Part shown: piece by piece, positions 7,630 to 16,050 of the stretch
Numbering within the stretch: position 1 is the first letter of the stretch
Layout: each line of letters opens with the position of its first letter
Source: Candidatus Alistipes faecavium
GTDB taxonomy: Bacteria > Bacteroidota > Bacteroidia > Bacteroidales > Rikenellaceae
Length of the DNA: 64,000 nt
Reading direction: 5' to 3'
NCBI GenBank assembly: GCA_019118605.1
Contig: DWYP01000049.1
Location: 62,001-126,000 of the forward strand
Position numbers and translations under genes: made by a program
Notes under the pieces: model-generated
What the model saw: only the letters and a program-made list of their open reading frames with translations
Database searches by the model: none
Told to the model about the DNA's origin: nothing

Positions 7630-9599
7630 AAAAACTGACCCTGCTGACCCTTTTGGCCCTTCTGAGCCTGCTGCCCGCCGCAGCCGACGAGGGCATGTGG
7701 CTCCCGAGCCTCATCGCGGAACGCATCGGCGACATGCGCGCCAAAGGCTTCCGCCTCACGGCCGAGGACATCTATTCGATCAACCGCGCCTCGATGAAGG
7801 ACGCCGTGGTGCTCTTCGACGGCGGATGCACCGGGGAGCTCGTCTCGGCAGAAGGACTCCTGCTGACGAACCACCACTGCGGATACGACGCCATCCAGCG
7901 CCACTCGACCGTCGAGCACGACTACCTCACCGACGGGTTCTGGGCCCGCACGCGCGAGGAGGAGCTCCCGAACCGCGACCTCAACGTCCGCTTCCTCGTG
8001 CGCATGGAGGAGGTCACCGACCGCCTCGCCGCAGGGGAGACCCCCGAGGAGATCATCGCCGCGGCGTGCGCCGAGGGCACCGGATACAAGGCCTCCGTGG
8101 AGCAGATGTACTACGGAGACCAGCAGTTCCTGTTCGTCTACGAGCAGTTCGACGACGTGCGCCTGGTCGCCGCGCCGCCCTCGTCGATCGGCAAGTTCGG
8201 GGGAGACACCGACAACTGGATCTGGCCCCGCCACACGGGCGACTTCTCCCTCTTCCGCATCTATGCGTCGAAGGACAACAAGCCCGCGCCCTATTCGCCC
8301 GACAACGTCCCCTACCGTCCGAAGAAGCACTTCACGATCTCGACAAAGGGCGTGAAGGAGGGCGACTTCACGATGATCTACGGATTCCCGGGCAACACCC
8401 AGGAGTACATCCTCTCGGACGCCGTGGAATACATCGCCGAACGCTCCGACCCCGCGAAGATCGCCATCCGCGACGGGCGCCTCGAAATCATCTCCCGGGC
8501 GCAGGAGAGCGACCCCGCACTGCGCATCCACTACGCCGCGAAGCACGCCGCCATCGCCAACGCGTGGAAGAAGTGGCAGGGCGAGGCCCTGGGGCTCACG
8601 CGCATGAAAACCCTGGAGACGAAGCGGCAGCAGGAGGAGCTCTTCCGCAGGGAGAATCCCCGCGGCGGGGAGCTCCTCGACGCCATGAAGGCGGAGTACC
8701 GGCGCATCACGACCCCCTACTTTGCCCGGGAAATCACCCTCGAGACCCTCCGGGCCCTGCCCGCGAAATACTCCGACGAGGAGCGTGCCGAGGAGGTCTT
8801 CGCCGCCCGGGCGAAGATCGAACGCGCGCTGTTCCGCCGGCTCTTCGGCGAATACGCCCGCCGCTGCCCGGCCGAGTACCGCGTCCCGGCGTTCCTCGAC
8901 GGCGTGGCACGCAGCGGCTCGCCCGAGGCCTTTGCCGAAGAGGTCTTCGAGGAGGTGTGGGCCGGAGGCGACACGCCCCTTTCGGACTCGCTGCGCAGCG
9001 GCACGAAGCGCATGCTCGACCACATCACGTGGCTGCTGGGCACCGACCGCCTGCGCAACCTGACGAGCAGCCGCCTGAACGACCTCTACCGGGAGTATGT
9101 GCACGAGCTGCGGCACACGTGGCCCGAGCGGCCCTTCTATCCCGACGCGAACCTCACGCTGCGGGTGGCCTACGGCACGATCGCCGGATACGAATATGCC
9201 GACGGCGAGTACCACAAGCCGCAGACGACCCTCGACGGGATCATCGCCAAGGACAACCCCGAGATCTACGACTACGACATCCCGCAGTCGCTGCGCGACC
9301 TCTACGCCTCGAAGGAGTACGGACGCTGGGCGTCCGAGATCGACGGACGCCGCACGGTGCCGGTCTGCTTCCTGGCCACGAACCATACGACGGGAGGGAA
9401 CTCCGGGTCGCCGGTGCTCAACGCAGACGGCGAACTGATAGGCATCAACTTCGACCGCACGTGGCGTTCGACGATGAGCGACATCGCGTTCGACCCTTCG
9501 ATCTGCCGCAACATCGCCGTGGACATCCGCTACGTGCTGTTTGTCATCGACCGCGTGGGCGGGGCGGGGCACCTGCTCCGCGAGATGAAGCTCAAGTGA
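7626..9599 (+). CDS. S46 dipeptidyl-peptidase, DPP11-type (Asp/Glu-specific)
   Basis: A 657-residue S46 serine exopeptidase with a signal peptide (about residues 1-20), acting in the periplasm to release dipeptides. The catalytic His is in TNHHCG (83/84), Asp in GGDTDNW (near 198) and Ser in GNSGSP (593). Residue 611, 18 after the Ser, is Arg in the motif NFDRTW. In Porphyromonas enzymes the pair is Ser655/Arg673 in DPP11 but Gly673 in DPP7, so this enzyme should prefer acidic P1 residues (established knowledge plus inference). The C-terminus DIRYVLFVIDR is typical of the family. The ATG overlaps the maf stop (ATGA). Confidence 0.93.
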   Translation: MKKLTLLTLLALLSLLPAAADEGMWLPSLIAERIGDMRAKGFRLTAEDIYSINRASMKDAVVLFDGGCTGELVSAEGLLLTNHHCGYDAIQRHSTVEHDYLTDGFWARTREEELPNRDLNVRFLVRMEEVTDRLAAGETPEEIIAAACAEGTGYKASVEQMYYGDQQFLFVYEQFDDVRLVAAPPSSIGKFGGDTDNWIWPRHTGDFSLFRIYASKDNKPAPYSPDNVPYRPKKHFTISTKGVKEGDFTMIYGFPGNTQEYILSDAVEYIAERSDPAKIAIRDGRLEIISRAQESDPALRIHYAAKHAAIANAWKKWQGEALGLTRMKTLETKRQQEELFRRENPRGGELLDAMKAEYRRITTPYFAREITLETLRALPAKYSDEERAEEVFAARAKIERALFRRLFGEYARRCPAEYRVPAFLDGVARSGSPEAFAEEVFEEVWAGGDTPLSDSLRSGTKRMLDHITWLLGTDRLRNLTSSRLNDLYREYVHELRHTWPERPFYPDANLTLRVAYGTIAGYEYADGEYHKPQTTLDGIIAKDNPEIYDYDIPQSLRDLYASKEYGRWASEIDGRRTVPVCFLATNHTTGGNSGSPVLNADGELIGINFDRTWRSTMSDIAFDPSICRNIAVDIRYVLFVIDRVGGAGHLLREMKLK

Positions 9600-9604
9600 C
9601 GGCG

Positions 9605-9641
9605 CGCGGCCTTCCGGAGGATTGTCTGAAGGGAGGCCGCG
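9605..9641 (+). terminator. Stem-loop after the S46 peptidase gene
   Basis: GCGGCCT at 9606-9612 pairs with AGGCCGC at 9634-9640, a few bases after the peptidase stop. There is no U-tract directly after it, so it may be a weak terminator or an RNA-stabilising hairpin. Confidence 0.35.
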
Positions 9642-9681
9642 GGCCCCGGGGGCAAAAAACCGAGTTTTTCATTCGAAAAAT

Positions 9682-9712
9682 TTTGCAAATCGCAAAATAG
9701 TGCCTATATTTG
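9682..9712 (+). promoter_or_regulatory. Promoter of tRNA-Leu (TTTG, 19 bp, TATATTTG)
   Basis: TTTG at 9682-9685 and TATATTTG at 9705-9712 are separated by 19 bp, which fits the Bacteroidota sigma-ABfr consensus at both elements. The tRNA begins 30 bp after the -7 box. Confidence 0.75.
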
Positions 9713-9742
9713 CAGGCCCGAAAGATATTCGGGGCGTGTGAT

Positions 9743-9831
9743 GCCCAGGTGGTGAAATTGGTAGACACGCTACTTTGAGGGGGTAGTGAACAATTGCGTT
9801 CGTGCAAGTTCGAGTCTTGTCCTGGGCACCA
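9743..9831 (+). tRNA. tRNA-Leu (anticodon GAG)
   Basis: A class II tRNA. The acceptor stem GCCCAGG pairs with CCTGGGC (9821-9827), followed by A and an encoded CCA. The anticodon stem CTACT/GGTAG encloses the loop TTGAGGG, giving GAG. A long variable arm follows and the T arm has GTTCGAG. It reads CUC/CUU codons. It has its own promoter upstream and a strong terminator downstream. Confidence 0.95.
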
Positions 9832-9835
9832 GAAA

Positions 9836-9871
9836 CCGCGTCAGACGAAAGTTTGACGCGGTTTTTCTTTT
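9836..9871 (+). terminator. Rho-independent terminator of tRNA-Leu
   Basis: CCGCGTCAGAC pairs with GTTTGACGCGG (one G-U pair) around a GAAA loop, followed by TTTTTCTTTTT. It lies five bases after the tRNA CCA end. The rest of the 220 bp gap to 10056 holds nothing recognisable. Confidence 0.85.
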
Positions 9872-10055
9872 TCCGTGTCCGCACCGCAACCGCCCCCCCC
9901 CGATGAAACACCGACACGGGTTTGCATGCGCCACACGCAGCCCAACGCCTTTGCAGATCGGCCCTCCGGCAGGAGGGAGTGTGCACCGCCCCGTCGTCGG
10001 GGAGACTGTCGTGCAGAAAGCGGAGCCGGGCCCTCCGCTCAGGTGAAAACTGATT

Positions 10056-10691
10056 TTATCCGTTCCATATCACATTCCCCGCATGGTGAAAGAATCCGCA
10101 TACAAGGATCAGATACTCGGGCATGCGCCCGCCGACTCCCCACTTCAGCTCGAGTCCGAATAACTCAGAGGTCGTGCGCCCGATATCGAATCCGCACGCT
10201 TCGAGGGACGGCCGAACCCATTCGGGATGGCGGCAGGGTTTTCCGTCGGGGCGCGTACAGGCTCCCTCCGGACAATACAGGCAGCTCCCGACATAGGCGA
10301 ACGACCGGCCTCCGTAAAGACGCTCCATTCCGAGCAGTCGGCTTTCGAGACGGATGCGCTCGGGACGGATCATCGCCGCGGCTTCGGCAATCGGAAGATT
10401 GCGGATCCGCGGGGTGATCTTTGTGGCGACAAGCAGCACGGAGTCATATCCCGCGAGATACTCCTCCACGCTGAATCCGAACGGCGGGCAGCCCCAACTG
10501 CGGCCGTAATTGGGACAGGAACGGCAATACGCCCCGATACGTTCGGCATCGCGGAAGCGGGCGATGTAATCGTCGGCAGCCAAGGCCGCTGTAAAGTCCT
10601 CGGCGGTATATCGGAGCGGCGAATCCACAGGACAAAGATAATCGTTTGCATCCGGTTTCGGCGGCCCGGGAAGCAAATAATACTGCGGCAT
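10056..10691 (-). CDS. DUF2284 predicted metal-binding protein
   Basis: A 211-residue cytosolic protein of the DUF2284 family. Cysteine motifs are visible: CRSCPNYGRSWGCPP near residue 56 (the CxxC...WxCPP signature) and CLYCPEGACTRPDGKPC near 137. The eight or so conserved cysteines suggest iron-sulfur or other metal binding; no reaction is established for the family. DUF2284 genes often lie beside corrinoid or methyltransferase genes. Here the neighbour is a cobalamin riboswitch transcribed divergently from a start only about 40 bp away, so a B12-related role is possible but inferred only from position. Confidence 0.8.
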   Translation of the reverse strand: MPQYYLLPGPPKPDANDYLCPVDSPLRYTAEDFTAALAADDYIARFRDAERIGAYCRSCPNYGRSWGCPPFGFSVEEYLAGYDSVLLVATKITPRIRNLPIAEAAAMIRPERIRLESRLLGMERLYGGRSFAYVGSCLYCPEGACTRPDGKPCRHPEWVRPSLEACGFDIGRTTSELFGLELKWGVGGRMPEYLILVCGFFHHAGNVIWNG

Positions 10692-10716
10692 GGAGCTGTT
10701 TTTTAAAATAAACCGC

Positions 10717-10724
10717 TATCTTTG
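10717..10724 (+). promoter_or_regulatory. -7 element TATCTTTG upstream of cobalamin riboswitch 1
   Basis: A perfect TAnnTTTG match 9 bp before the first conserved base of the riboswitch, so transcription would begin almost exactly at the aptamer. Confidence 0.6.
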
Positions 10725-10732
10725 TTTCAGAT

Positions 10733-10897
10733 TTGGTTTTCCGCATCCCGCCGGGATACGGAAATGAAAAGGGAATCGGGTGCAAGTCCCGGACAGTCCC
10801 GCTGCTGTGAAACTCCGTATTTGTTCCGGACATCTCAGCCACTGATCCGCAAGGATCGGGAAGGCTTCGGAACAGGAGTCAGTCAGAAGACCTGCCA
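10733..10897 (+). promoter_or_regulatory. Cobalamin riboswitch (B12 box), plus strand
   Basis: The conserved aptamer elements appear in order: TTGGTTTTCCGCATCC, GGGAATCGGGTGCAAGTCCC, the B12-box core GACAGTCCCGCTGCTGTGAA, GCCACTG, GGGAAGGC, and the 3' element GTCAGTCAGAAGACCTGCC ending near 10897. Adenosyl- or aquocobalamin binding normally represses the downstream gene. The only plus-strand gene before the convergent btu operon is the 121-residue ORF at 11086. Confidence 0.93.
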
Positions 10898-10930
10898 AAT
10901 CGATTCGACGTCGGGAAACCCCGTGGAATG

Positions 10931-11027
10931 GGCATCCGATATCGGGACGCATTGCTTTTGATTTTCACTGAACTCTCCGTTCGGCACCGCAGGAATGCTG
11001 CGGGGCCGACGTCGGATATCGGATGCC
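10931..11027 (+). promoter_or_regulatory. Structured leader (possible expression platform) after riboswitch 1
   Basis: GGCATCCGATATC (10931-10943) pairs perfectly with GATATCGGATGCC (11015-11027). Inside it sits a second stem, TCGGC-A-CCGCAG with CTGCGG-G-GCCGA (10981-11009). There is no U-tract, so it is unlikely to be a plain terminator. It lies between the aptamer and the ATG at 11086 and may be part of the expression platform or a processing site. Confidence 0.5.
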
Positions 11028-11085
11028 TTGTCGTTGTGCTGTTTGCAAGGTTTGCTGTTGGGGTGTTGTTATAAATGAATATCGT

Positions 11086-11451
11086 ATGAACATCGTTTTA
11101 TTCGGAGTATCGGTCGGCATAGCCGAGGAAGTTGCGAAACGCTACAATCTGAAAATCATCAATTCGCCCGACAAGTTCGATGCCTCGGGAACGCTGGTGC
11201 TTATACAGTCGATTCCTTCTCCCCGCTATTTGCTGGCCGTCTACAACGCCATGCTGCGTCACGAGGACGACGTGGATGCCGTCATTCTGTGTAGTGTGGA
11301 GTCCTGCGAGGCCGCCAGTACGGTGCAGTATTGCACCCCGCAGGGGAAATTCTATACGCTGAGCGGGGATTTGGGCCGGAACAGCGTGATAGAGGAACTT
11401 TGTGCGCTCCTTGATTCCCTGTTTGCCAAGGGGAACCGAATCAATTTGTAA
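11086..11451 (+). CDS. Unknown 121-residue protein under cobalamin riboswitch control
   Basis: I do not recognise a family over the full length. The protein starts MNIVLFGVSVGIAEEVAKRY and continues KIINSPDKF. This recalls the first strand and helix of adenylate kinases (NIVLFGxPGxGKGT...), but the P-loop Gly/Lys/Thr residues are absent, so it cannot be a normal nucleotide kinase. Cysteines occur at several places (CSVESCEAA, QYCTP). There is no signal peptide or membrane segment. The ATG at 11086 was preferred to an in-frame upstream ATG at 11023, because 11023 lies inside the leader hairpin. It is the sole gene downstream of riboswitch 1 and ends 168 bp from the convergent BtuF-like gene. 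A role in cobalamin handling is inferred from context only. Confidence 0.65.
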   Translation: MNIVLFGVSVGIAEEVAKRYNLKIINSPDKFDASGTLVLIQSIPSPRYLLAVYNAMLRHEDDVDAVILCSVESCEAASTVQYCTPQGKFYTLSGDLGRNSVIEELCALLDSLFAKGNRINL

Positions 11452-11619
11452 AGACGGGAAACGGGGGGCATGCCTACACCGGAAACGGGAAAGGGCCGAC
11501 GACAGCGGCGCGGGCGCTGTGCGCGGGCAAAAAAGCTGTGACGGGCAGCCCGTCGAATCGGTGAAACACCACGCCACAAAACGGGAATCGGAAGGCCGTT
11601 CGACGGCATTGACCGTTGA

Positions 11620-12765
11620 TTATTCGAGGCGCTGGTAGTAGTATAGTCCCCGATCGCTTTCGTCCAGCACCTCCGGATGCATGATCGCGATCAGGTCGTG
11701 CAGCACGACATCGGGCCGGACAACGCCCGATTCCCAGTAATCGTTGCCTCCGGCGGCGTTCAGCCGTTTGTTGCTGTTGTAAACGGCTCCGTTTCTTACG
11801 CATCGGGTGTTTGCGAATTTCGGATACTGCGATTTCAACTCCCCCAGCGATGCGGCGCTGCCCGCATTGAGCCACAGGTCGGCCTGCGCCGTGAGCACAT
11901 ACGCCTCTTCGAGGTCGATCGGAAGCGAACGGTTCGAGGTGTTCTTCCTGTAAATGTAGTCTCCTCCGGCATCGGAGATCAGCCGGGCGACGTAGCTTTC
12001 GGTCGAGGCCATAAACCACGACCCGGCATACGGGGTGTTGATCATCACTTTCGGTTTCCCCGCAGCCGCCTCCGCGACTTTCTCTTTCAGCGCCCGGTAT
12101 CTTTGGGGGATCGGGGCGAAAACAGATTCCCCCTTTTCGCGGCTGTCGGTGATTTCCGACACGGCGACCAGCCACTCGGCCTTGCCGAGAGGCGATTCTT
12201 CCAGATATTCGCCGACATAACAGAACGGAATGCCCATCTCCAGCAGCTTCGGCTCCATCCCGCTGGCACCGCTGATGCCGAACAACAACACGAGATCGGG
12301 GCTCAACGCCAGCAGACGCTCATAATCGACACTCCCGTCGAATCCGATATCGGCCACCGCTTCGGCATGGGCCGTCAGATATTCGTTGGCAATATAATCC
12401 TTGCCCGAAACACCGACGATCCGGTCTGCCTGCCCCAGCGCGTCGAGCATCGCCACATGGGTCGAAGACATACAGACGATGCGCCCCGCCCCTGCTTCCA
12501 CGATCTGGCCGGTGAAACCCGCCGGAGCTTTTTCTCCGTTGCGGGAGATGAAGAGCATCGTCTCGGTGTCCTCGGCGCCCTGCCACGGATTGAAAACCTT
12601 CAGAATCGTGCTCTGCCGCCCCTCGGCCCCGACGATCCCGAAGCCGGAAGCATATCGGGGCCGATAGATTTGCAGATCGTAATCGTCCAATCCCGTTGCG
12701 CCCTGTTTGCAGGCGGCGACGGAAACAAGAACCGCCGACAGCAGGATGGGACAGATGCTTTTCAT
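11620..12765 (-). CDS. BtuF-like ABC transporter substrate-binding lipoprotein
   Basis: A 381-residue lipoprotein (lipobox VSVAAC, Cys 19) of the class III (BtuF/FhuD-type) periplasmic binding family. The visible Fe/B12-binding fold includes the segment RIVCMSSTHVAMLDALGQADRIVGVSG, the DYERLLALSPDLVLLFG motif, a long linking helix, and LNAGSAASLGELKSQYP. No acidic surface-export signal follows the Cys (CKQGAT), which suits a periplasm-facing lipoprotein. It is the last gene of the riboswitch-led operon, so it should deliver cobalamin (or a corrinoid) to an inner-membrane BtuCD; no permease or ATPase for this system lies in the window. An alternative ATG at 12798 adds 11 residues. Confidence 0.82.
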   Translation of the reverse strand: MKSICPILLSAVLVSVAACKQGATGLDDYDLQIYRPRYASGFGIVGAEGRQSTILKVFNPWQGAEDTETMLFISRNGEKAPAGFTGQIVEAGAGRIVCMSSTHVAMLDALGQADRIVGVSGKDYIANEYLTAHAEAVADIGFDGSVDYERLLALSPDLVLLFGISGASGMEPKLLEMGIPFCYVGEYLEESPLGKAEWLVAVSEITDSREKGESVFAPIPQRYRALKEKVAEAAAGKPKVMINTPYAGSWFMASTESYVARLISDAGGDYIYRKNTSNRSLPIDLEEAYVLTAQADLWLNAGSAASLGELKSQYPKFANTRCVRNGAVYNSNKRLNAAGGNDYWESGVVRPDVVLHDLIAIMHPEVLDESDRGLYYYQRLE

Positions 12766-12828
12766 GAATGCGGAGCCGGAAAAAAGGTTACAGTGCATGA
12801 TTCGTTCTGGTTTCGGAGGGGTCACAAA

Positions 12829-14001
12829 TTATTGGAGCGGCGCAAGTCCGTTGTATGTAAAGGCGATGTGGGCCGGGATGTCGCCGGTCACGACCTCCCA
12901 TTTTTTCGTGCCGTCGGGATTGAAGCAGTAGAGCTTGCCCGGGGTAACATAGTTCCCGGCGTCGGTCACGAAGATCTCGCGCGTCGCAGGATTCACCGCA
13001 ATGCCGTACGGGACGGCGATCCGTTGCTCCGTGCCGTCGGTGATGAAGTTCCGGGTCACAACCTTTTTCGTCCGCACGTTGACGATGGCATAGCTGATCG
13101 TATTGCTCTGCGTGGGGTAACTCCACTCCGTGCTGTAGACGTAGAGCGAATCGCCGCAGACGGTCATTTCGCTGTTGGGCAGCAGGTTGAACGTATCGGT
13201 CACCTCGTCCGTGCGGCTGTCGATGACGTACGTCCGCGACGGGACGTCGTAATAGTCGCCGCGCGAGGAGACCCAGATCCGGCCGTAACGGTCCAGTTCC
13301 TGCCGGTGGAGGTTGATCGCCACGTCGATCTTCCTGACCTCCTTGAAGGTGTCGAGGTCGATGACCGATACCGTGCGGTCGTAATTCGGAACACGGTATC
13401 CGCCCGAATTGGCGACATAGAGCTTCTTCCCGACGATGACCATCTCCTCGGGCTGGTAGCCGACCGTACAGGTATCCACGACCTGCATGGTGAGCGTGTC
13501 GACCTTCGCCACATACCCCAGCCGGGCATTGGGGTCGATCTGGACCGGCCCGGCATACGAGCTGACATAGGCATACCGCCCCTTGAAGACGATGTAGCGG
13601 CAGTTGGGGATGGAGATCTGTGTAATGTGGCGGGCGGTTCGGGCGTCCATCACCTCGACGAAGTGCGAACAGTTGATTACGGCATAGAGTTTCCTGCCGT
13701 AGATCTGCAGGTCGTTGCCCACGTCGCCCAACTCCTTCACCACGCCCGGGTTGCGCTCGGCATAGATGTTTTTCGTGTAGACGCCCGTGGCGTAGTCGAA
13801 ATAGTCGAGCGTGGCCTTGTTGCTGCCCATGTTGCCCTCGTTGAGCAGGAAAAAACCGCGGATCACGCCCCCGGAGCCGTCCGGGGCGGTGACGTCGGTC
13901 GAGGTCGAGGGGATGATCGGCTCCTCCTTGCGGCAGGCGGCCAGCAGCGATACCGCCGCGAGCAGCAGGAGCGACATGCGGAAGTGCTGTTTGCGTATCA
14001 T
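12829..14001 (-). CDS. BtuG-like surface lipoprotein (DUF5074/YncE-like beta-propeller)
   Basis: A 390-residue lipoprotein (LLAAC, Cys 23, then RKEE) predicted to be a seven-bladed propeller. Repeated blade strands such as GYQPEEMVIVGKKLYVANSGG, YAVINCSHFVEVMD and GIAVNPATREIFVTDAGNY match DUF5074/YncE-like proteins. In Bacteroides, BtuG is a surface propeller that binds cobalamin very tightly and forms a complex with BtuB. The position here, directly after btuB with an ATGA overlap and under a B12 riboswitch, supports the same role. It lacks the DUF4988 N-terminal region found in the paralogue at 17858. The identity as BtuG is an inference from fold and context. Confidence 0.75.
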   Translation of the reverse strand: MIRKQHFRMSLLLLAAVSLLAACRKEEPIIPSTSTDVTAPDGSGGVIRGFFLLNEGNMGSNKATLDYFDYATGVYTKNIYAERNPGVVKELGDVGNDLQIYGRKLYAVINCSHFVEVMDARTARHITQISIPNCRYIVFKGRYAYVSSYAGPVQIDPNARLGYVAKVDTLTMQVVDTCTVGYQPEEMVIVGKKLYVANSGGYRVPNYDRTVSVIDLDTFKEVRKIDVAINLHRQELDRYGRIWVSSRGDYYDVPSRTYVIDSRTDEVTDTFNLLPNSEMTVCGDSLYVYSTEWSYPTQSNTISYAIVNVRTKKVVTRNFITDGTEQRIAVPYGIAVNPATREIFVTDAGNYVTPGKLYCFNPDGTKKWEVVTGDIPAHIAFTYNGLAPLQ

Positions 14002-16046
14002 AAAGTCCAGCTGATGATGAGTTTCACATTCGTGCCCGGCATCGGGTAGCATTGTACGACCTCGTACTGCTGGTTCAGGAGGTTGTTCACTTCGACGGTG
14101 GCCCGCAGTTGCGAGCTCCGCAGGCGAAAGCTTTTCGAAAGTGCGAGATCGCTTGTATACCATGCGAGAGCATGGTTTTCGGGTATGTTGGCCGAGGATT
14201 CGTAACGCTCGCCGGTATAGATAAAACTATAGTCGAGGCTCCAGTCTCCGAAGTTCAACCCCAGGACGGCCGATCCGCCGTGTCTCGGGATGTATGGAAT
14301 TTGCCCACCGTAGTAGGTGCTGGTACGGTCGGTGAAATCCTGGGCTTTCTGCCAGGTGTATGTGGCGCGGCAGTCGACGCCGAGCTTCCCGAAACGCATC
14401 GCACAGCTCACGACGGCATCCGCACCGCGGATCTCGACATACCCCAGATTGACCATCGTCCACTGGAACTGGTTCGACGTCGGCATGGCGATGATCTTGT
14501 CCTCGACCTCGTTGTAGTAGGCGTCGAGACTGGCTTCGAACCTCCGGAAACGGGCCTCGGGCCACTCTTTCGTGTAGGCGGCCCCGAGGTTGTACTGGGT
14601 GGTGTATTCGGGTTTGAGGTATTTGTTGCCGATGAAGGTGTAGTAGAGGTCGTTGAGCGTCGGCATGCGGAAGATCCTTTTGTAGAAGGCCCGCAAAGCG
14701 ATGTCTGTTTCGCGGAAGGGCCTGTACTGCGCCACGAGGGTCGGCGTAAACACATTTTTGGCTCCGGCTTCCGCACCCTGCTCCCGGGCGAAGTCCTCCA
14801 CGAACGTATGGAGCAGACTCCCCTGGACGGTCACCCGTCCGAAGCGGAAGGAGGTTGCCAAAGCCGTCAGCGAGGTGAGGCGCGAGGGATGGACGAAATT
14901 TACCAGGTCGGCATCGAGCGTGTTGTACTGCAGGTCGGCCGCCAGATTGACATCCCACCATTTGAACAGCGTGAGTTCATGGGCCGCCGAGAGATAGACC
15001 TCCTGTTGGAGGTAGTGGTTGTTGACGTACATCGTCGTCACGTCGAGCCGCGGATCGGAGAGGTAGTGCAGGTAGTCGCAGGCATATTTGCCGTGAACAG
15101 ACAGTTTGTAACGATCTCCGAAGGCCTTGAAAAACGACCCTTGCAGGAAAAAGTTCGAATCCCACTGCCGATCCTCGTGGCGGAACCTGCCGGGCTCCTC
15201 GCGGACGAAAGCCCCGGGATAACCGCGCTCGGAGTTGTAGAAGTAGGCCTTGACGCGCCAGCTCCCGTCGGGGATCCGGCCGAAGAGCCCCTCCTCGATG
15301 CGCAGCGCCCGCACGTCGCCGTTCTGCCGCACGGCCGTCGTGTCGTATCCGTCGGCCTTGACGTAGGAGAACTTGTATCGGCCCGTCGTATATAGGAACT
15401 CCGCATTCAAGGAGTTGGAGAGCCGCTCACCGAGCCGCTGCTCGTAGAGTACGGAGGGATTCACCGTGCCGAAGGAGCCGCCTTTGAGCGTCAGTTTGAG
15501 GTTGCAGCGTTTGCCGTCCCGGAATTCGGGGATCCGCGTCCGCAGGTAGACCGCGCTGGCCGAGGCGTAATCCTTGGCCGACTGCACGCCGGAACTTTTC
15601 TGACCGTTGTAGAGCGTTACGGCTGCCATGTTGTCGAGCGAGTATTTCCCCAGGTCGATCTGTCCGTTCTGGGCGTTGCCCAGCTGGATGCCGTCGTAGA
15701 AGACCCCGACGTGCTGCGTGCCCATGCCGCGGACGTTGATGGTTTTCAATCCGCCGATCCCCCCGTAGTCCTTGATCTGAACTCCGGAGAAGTAGCGGAT
15801 GGCATCCGCCACGGAGTGTGCGCCGAGTCGTTGCAATCGTTCTCCGTCCAGCACCTGCGCGGGAATGACCTTCTCGGGCCGGAACGTGCCGACGACAACC
15901 ACGGAGTCGATGTGCTGCATACGGTCGAGCCGTGCGGAATCCGGCGCCTGGGCAAAAACGGCGGCCGCACCCGGCCCCAGGCAGGGGGCCAGGCACGACA
16001 CAAAGGCAAATACCAATCTCCGAATCTCTCCTTTGCCCGTTTCCAC
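13998..16046 (-). CDS. btuB: TonB-dependent outer-membrane cobalamin receptor BtuB
   Basis: A 682-residue TonB-dependent receptor. After a signal peptide, a TonB-box-like stretch (HIDSVVVVGTF) precedes the plug domain: RLGAHSVADAIRYFSGVQIKDYGG, then INVRGMGTQHVGVFYDG. A beta-barrel follows, ending with the C-terminal aromatic-rich strand NVKLIISWTL. It has no CarboxypepD_reg domain, so it is of the BtuB/FecA type and not SusC type. With a cobalamin riboswitch, BtuG-like, BtuH-like and BtuF-like partners in one operon, it should import B12 across the outer membrane. It starts 4 bp after the upstream gene and overlaps the BtuG-like gene by 4 bp (ATGA). Confidence 0.9.
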   Translation of the reverse strand: METGKGEIRRLVFAFVSCLAPCLGPGAAAVFAQAPDSARLDRMQHIDSVVVVGTFRPEKVIPAQVLDGERLQRLGAHSVADAIRYFSGVQIKDYGGIGGLKTINVRGMGTQHVGVFYDGIQLGNAQNGQIDLGKYSLDNMAAVTLYNGQKSSGVQSAKDYASASAVYLRTRIPEFRDGKRCNLKLTLKGGSFGTVNPSVLYEQRLGERLSNSLNAEFLYTTGRYKFSYVKADGYDTTAVRQNGDVRALRIEEGLFGRIPDGSWRVKAYFYNSERGYPGAFVREEPGRFRHEDRQWDSNFFLQGSFFKAFGDRYKLSVHGKYACDYLHYLSDPRLDVTTMYVNNHYLQQEVYLSAAHELTLFKWWDVNLAADLQYNTLDADLVNFVHPSRLTSLTALATSFRFGRVTVQGSLLHTFVEDFAREQGAEAGAKNVFTPTLVAQYRPFRETDIALRAFYKRIFRMPTLNDLYYTFIGNKYLKPEYTTQYNLGAAYTKEWPEARFRRFEASLDAYYNEVEDKIIAMPTSNQFQWTMVNLGYVEIRGADAVVSCAMRFGKLGVDCRATYTWQKAQDFTDRTSTYYGGQIPYIPRHGGSAVLGLNFGDWSLDYSFIYTGERYESSANIPENHALAWYTSDLALSKSFRLRSSQLRATVEVNNLLNQQYEVVQCYPMPGTNVKLIISWTL

Positions 16047-16050
16047 CGTA

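Noticed and set aside
7596..9572. A 658-codon minus-strand frame across the S46 peptidase
   Set aside because: The plus-strand frame has signal peptide, catalytic triad and ATGA coupling; the antisense frame is a composition artefact.
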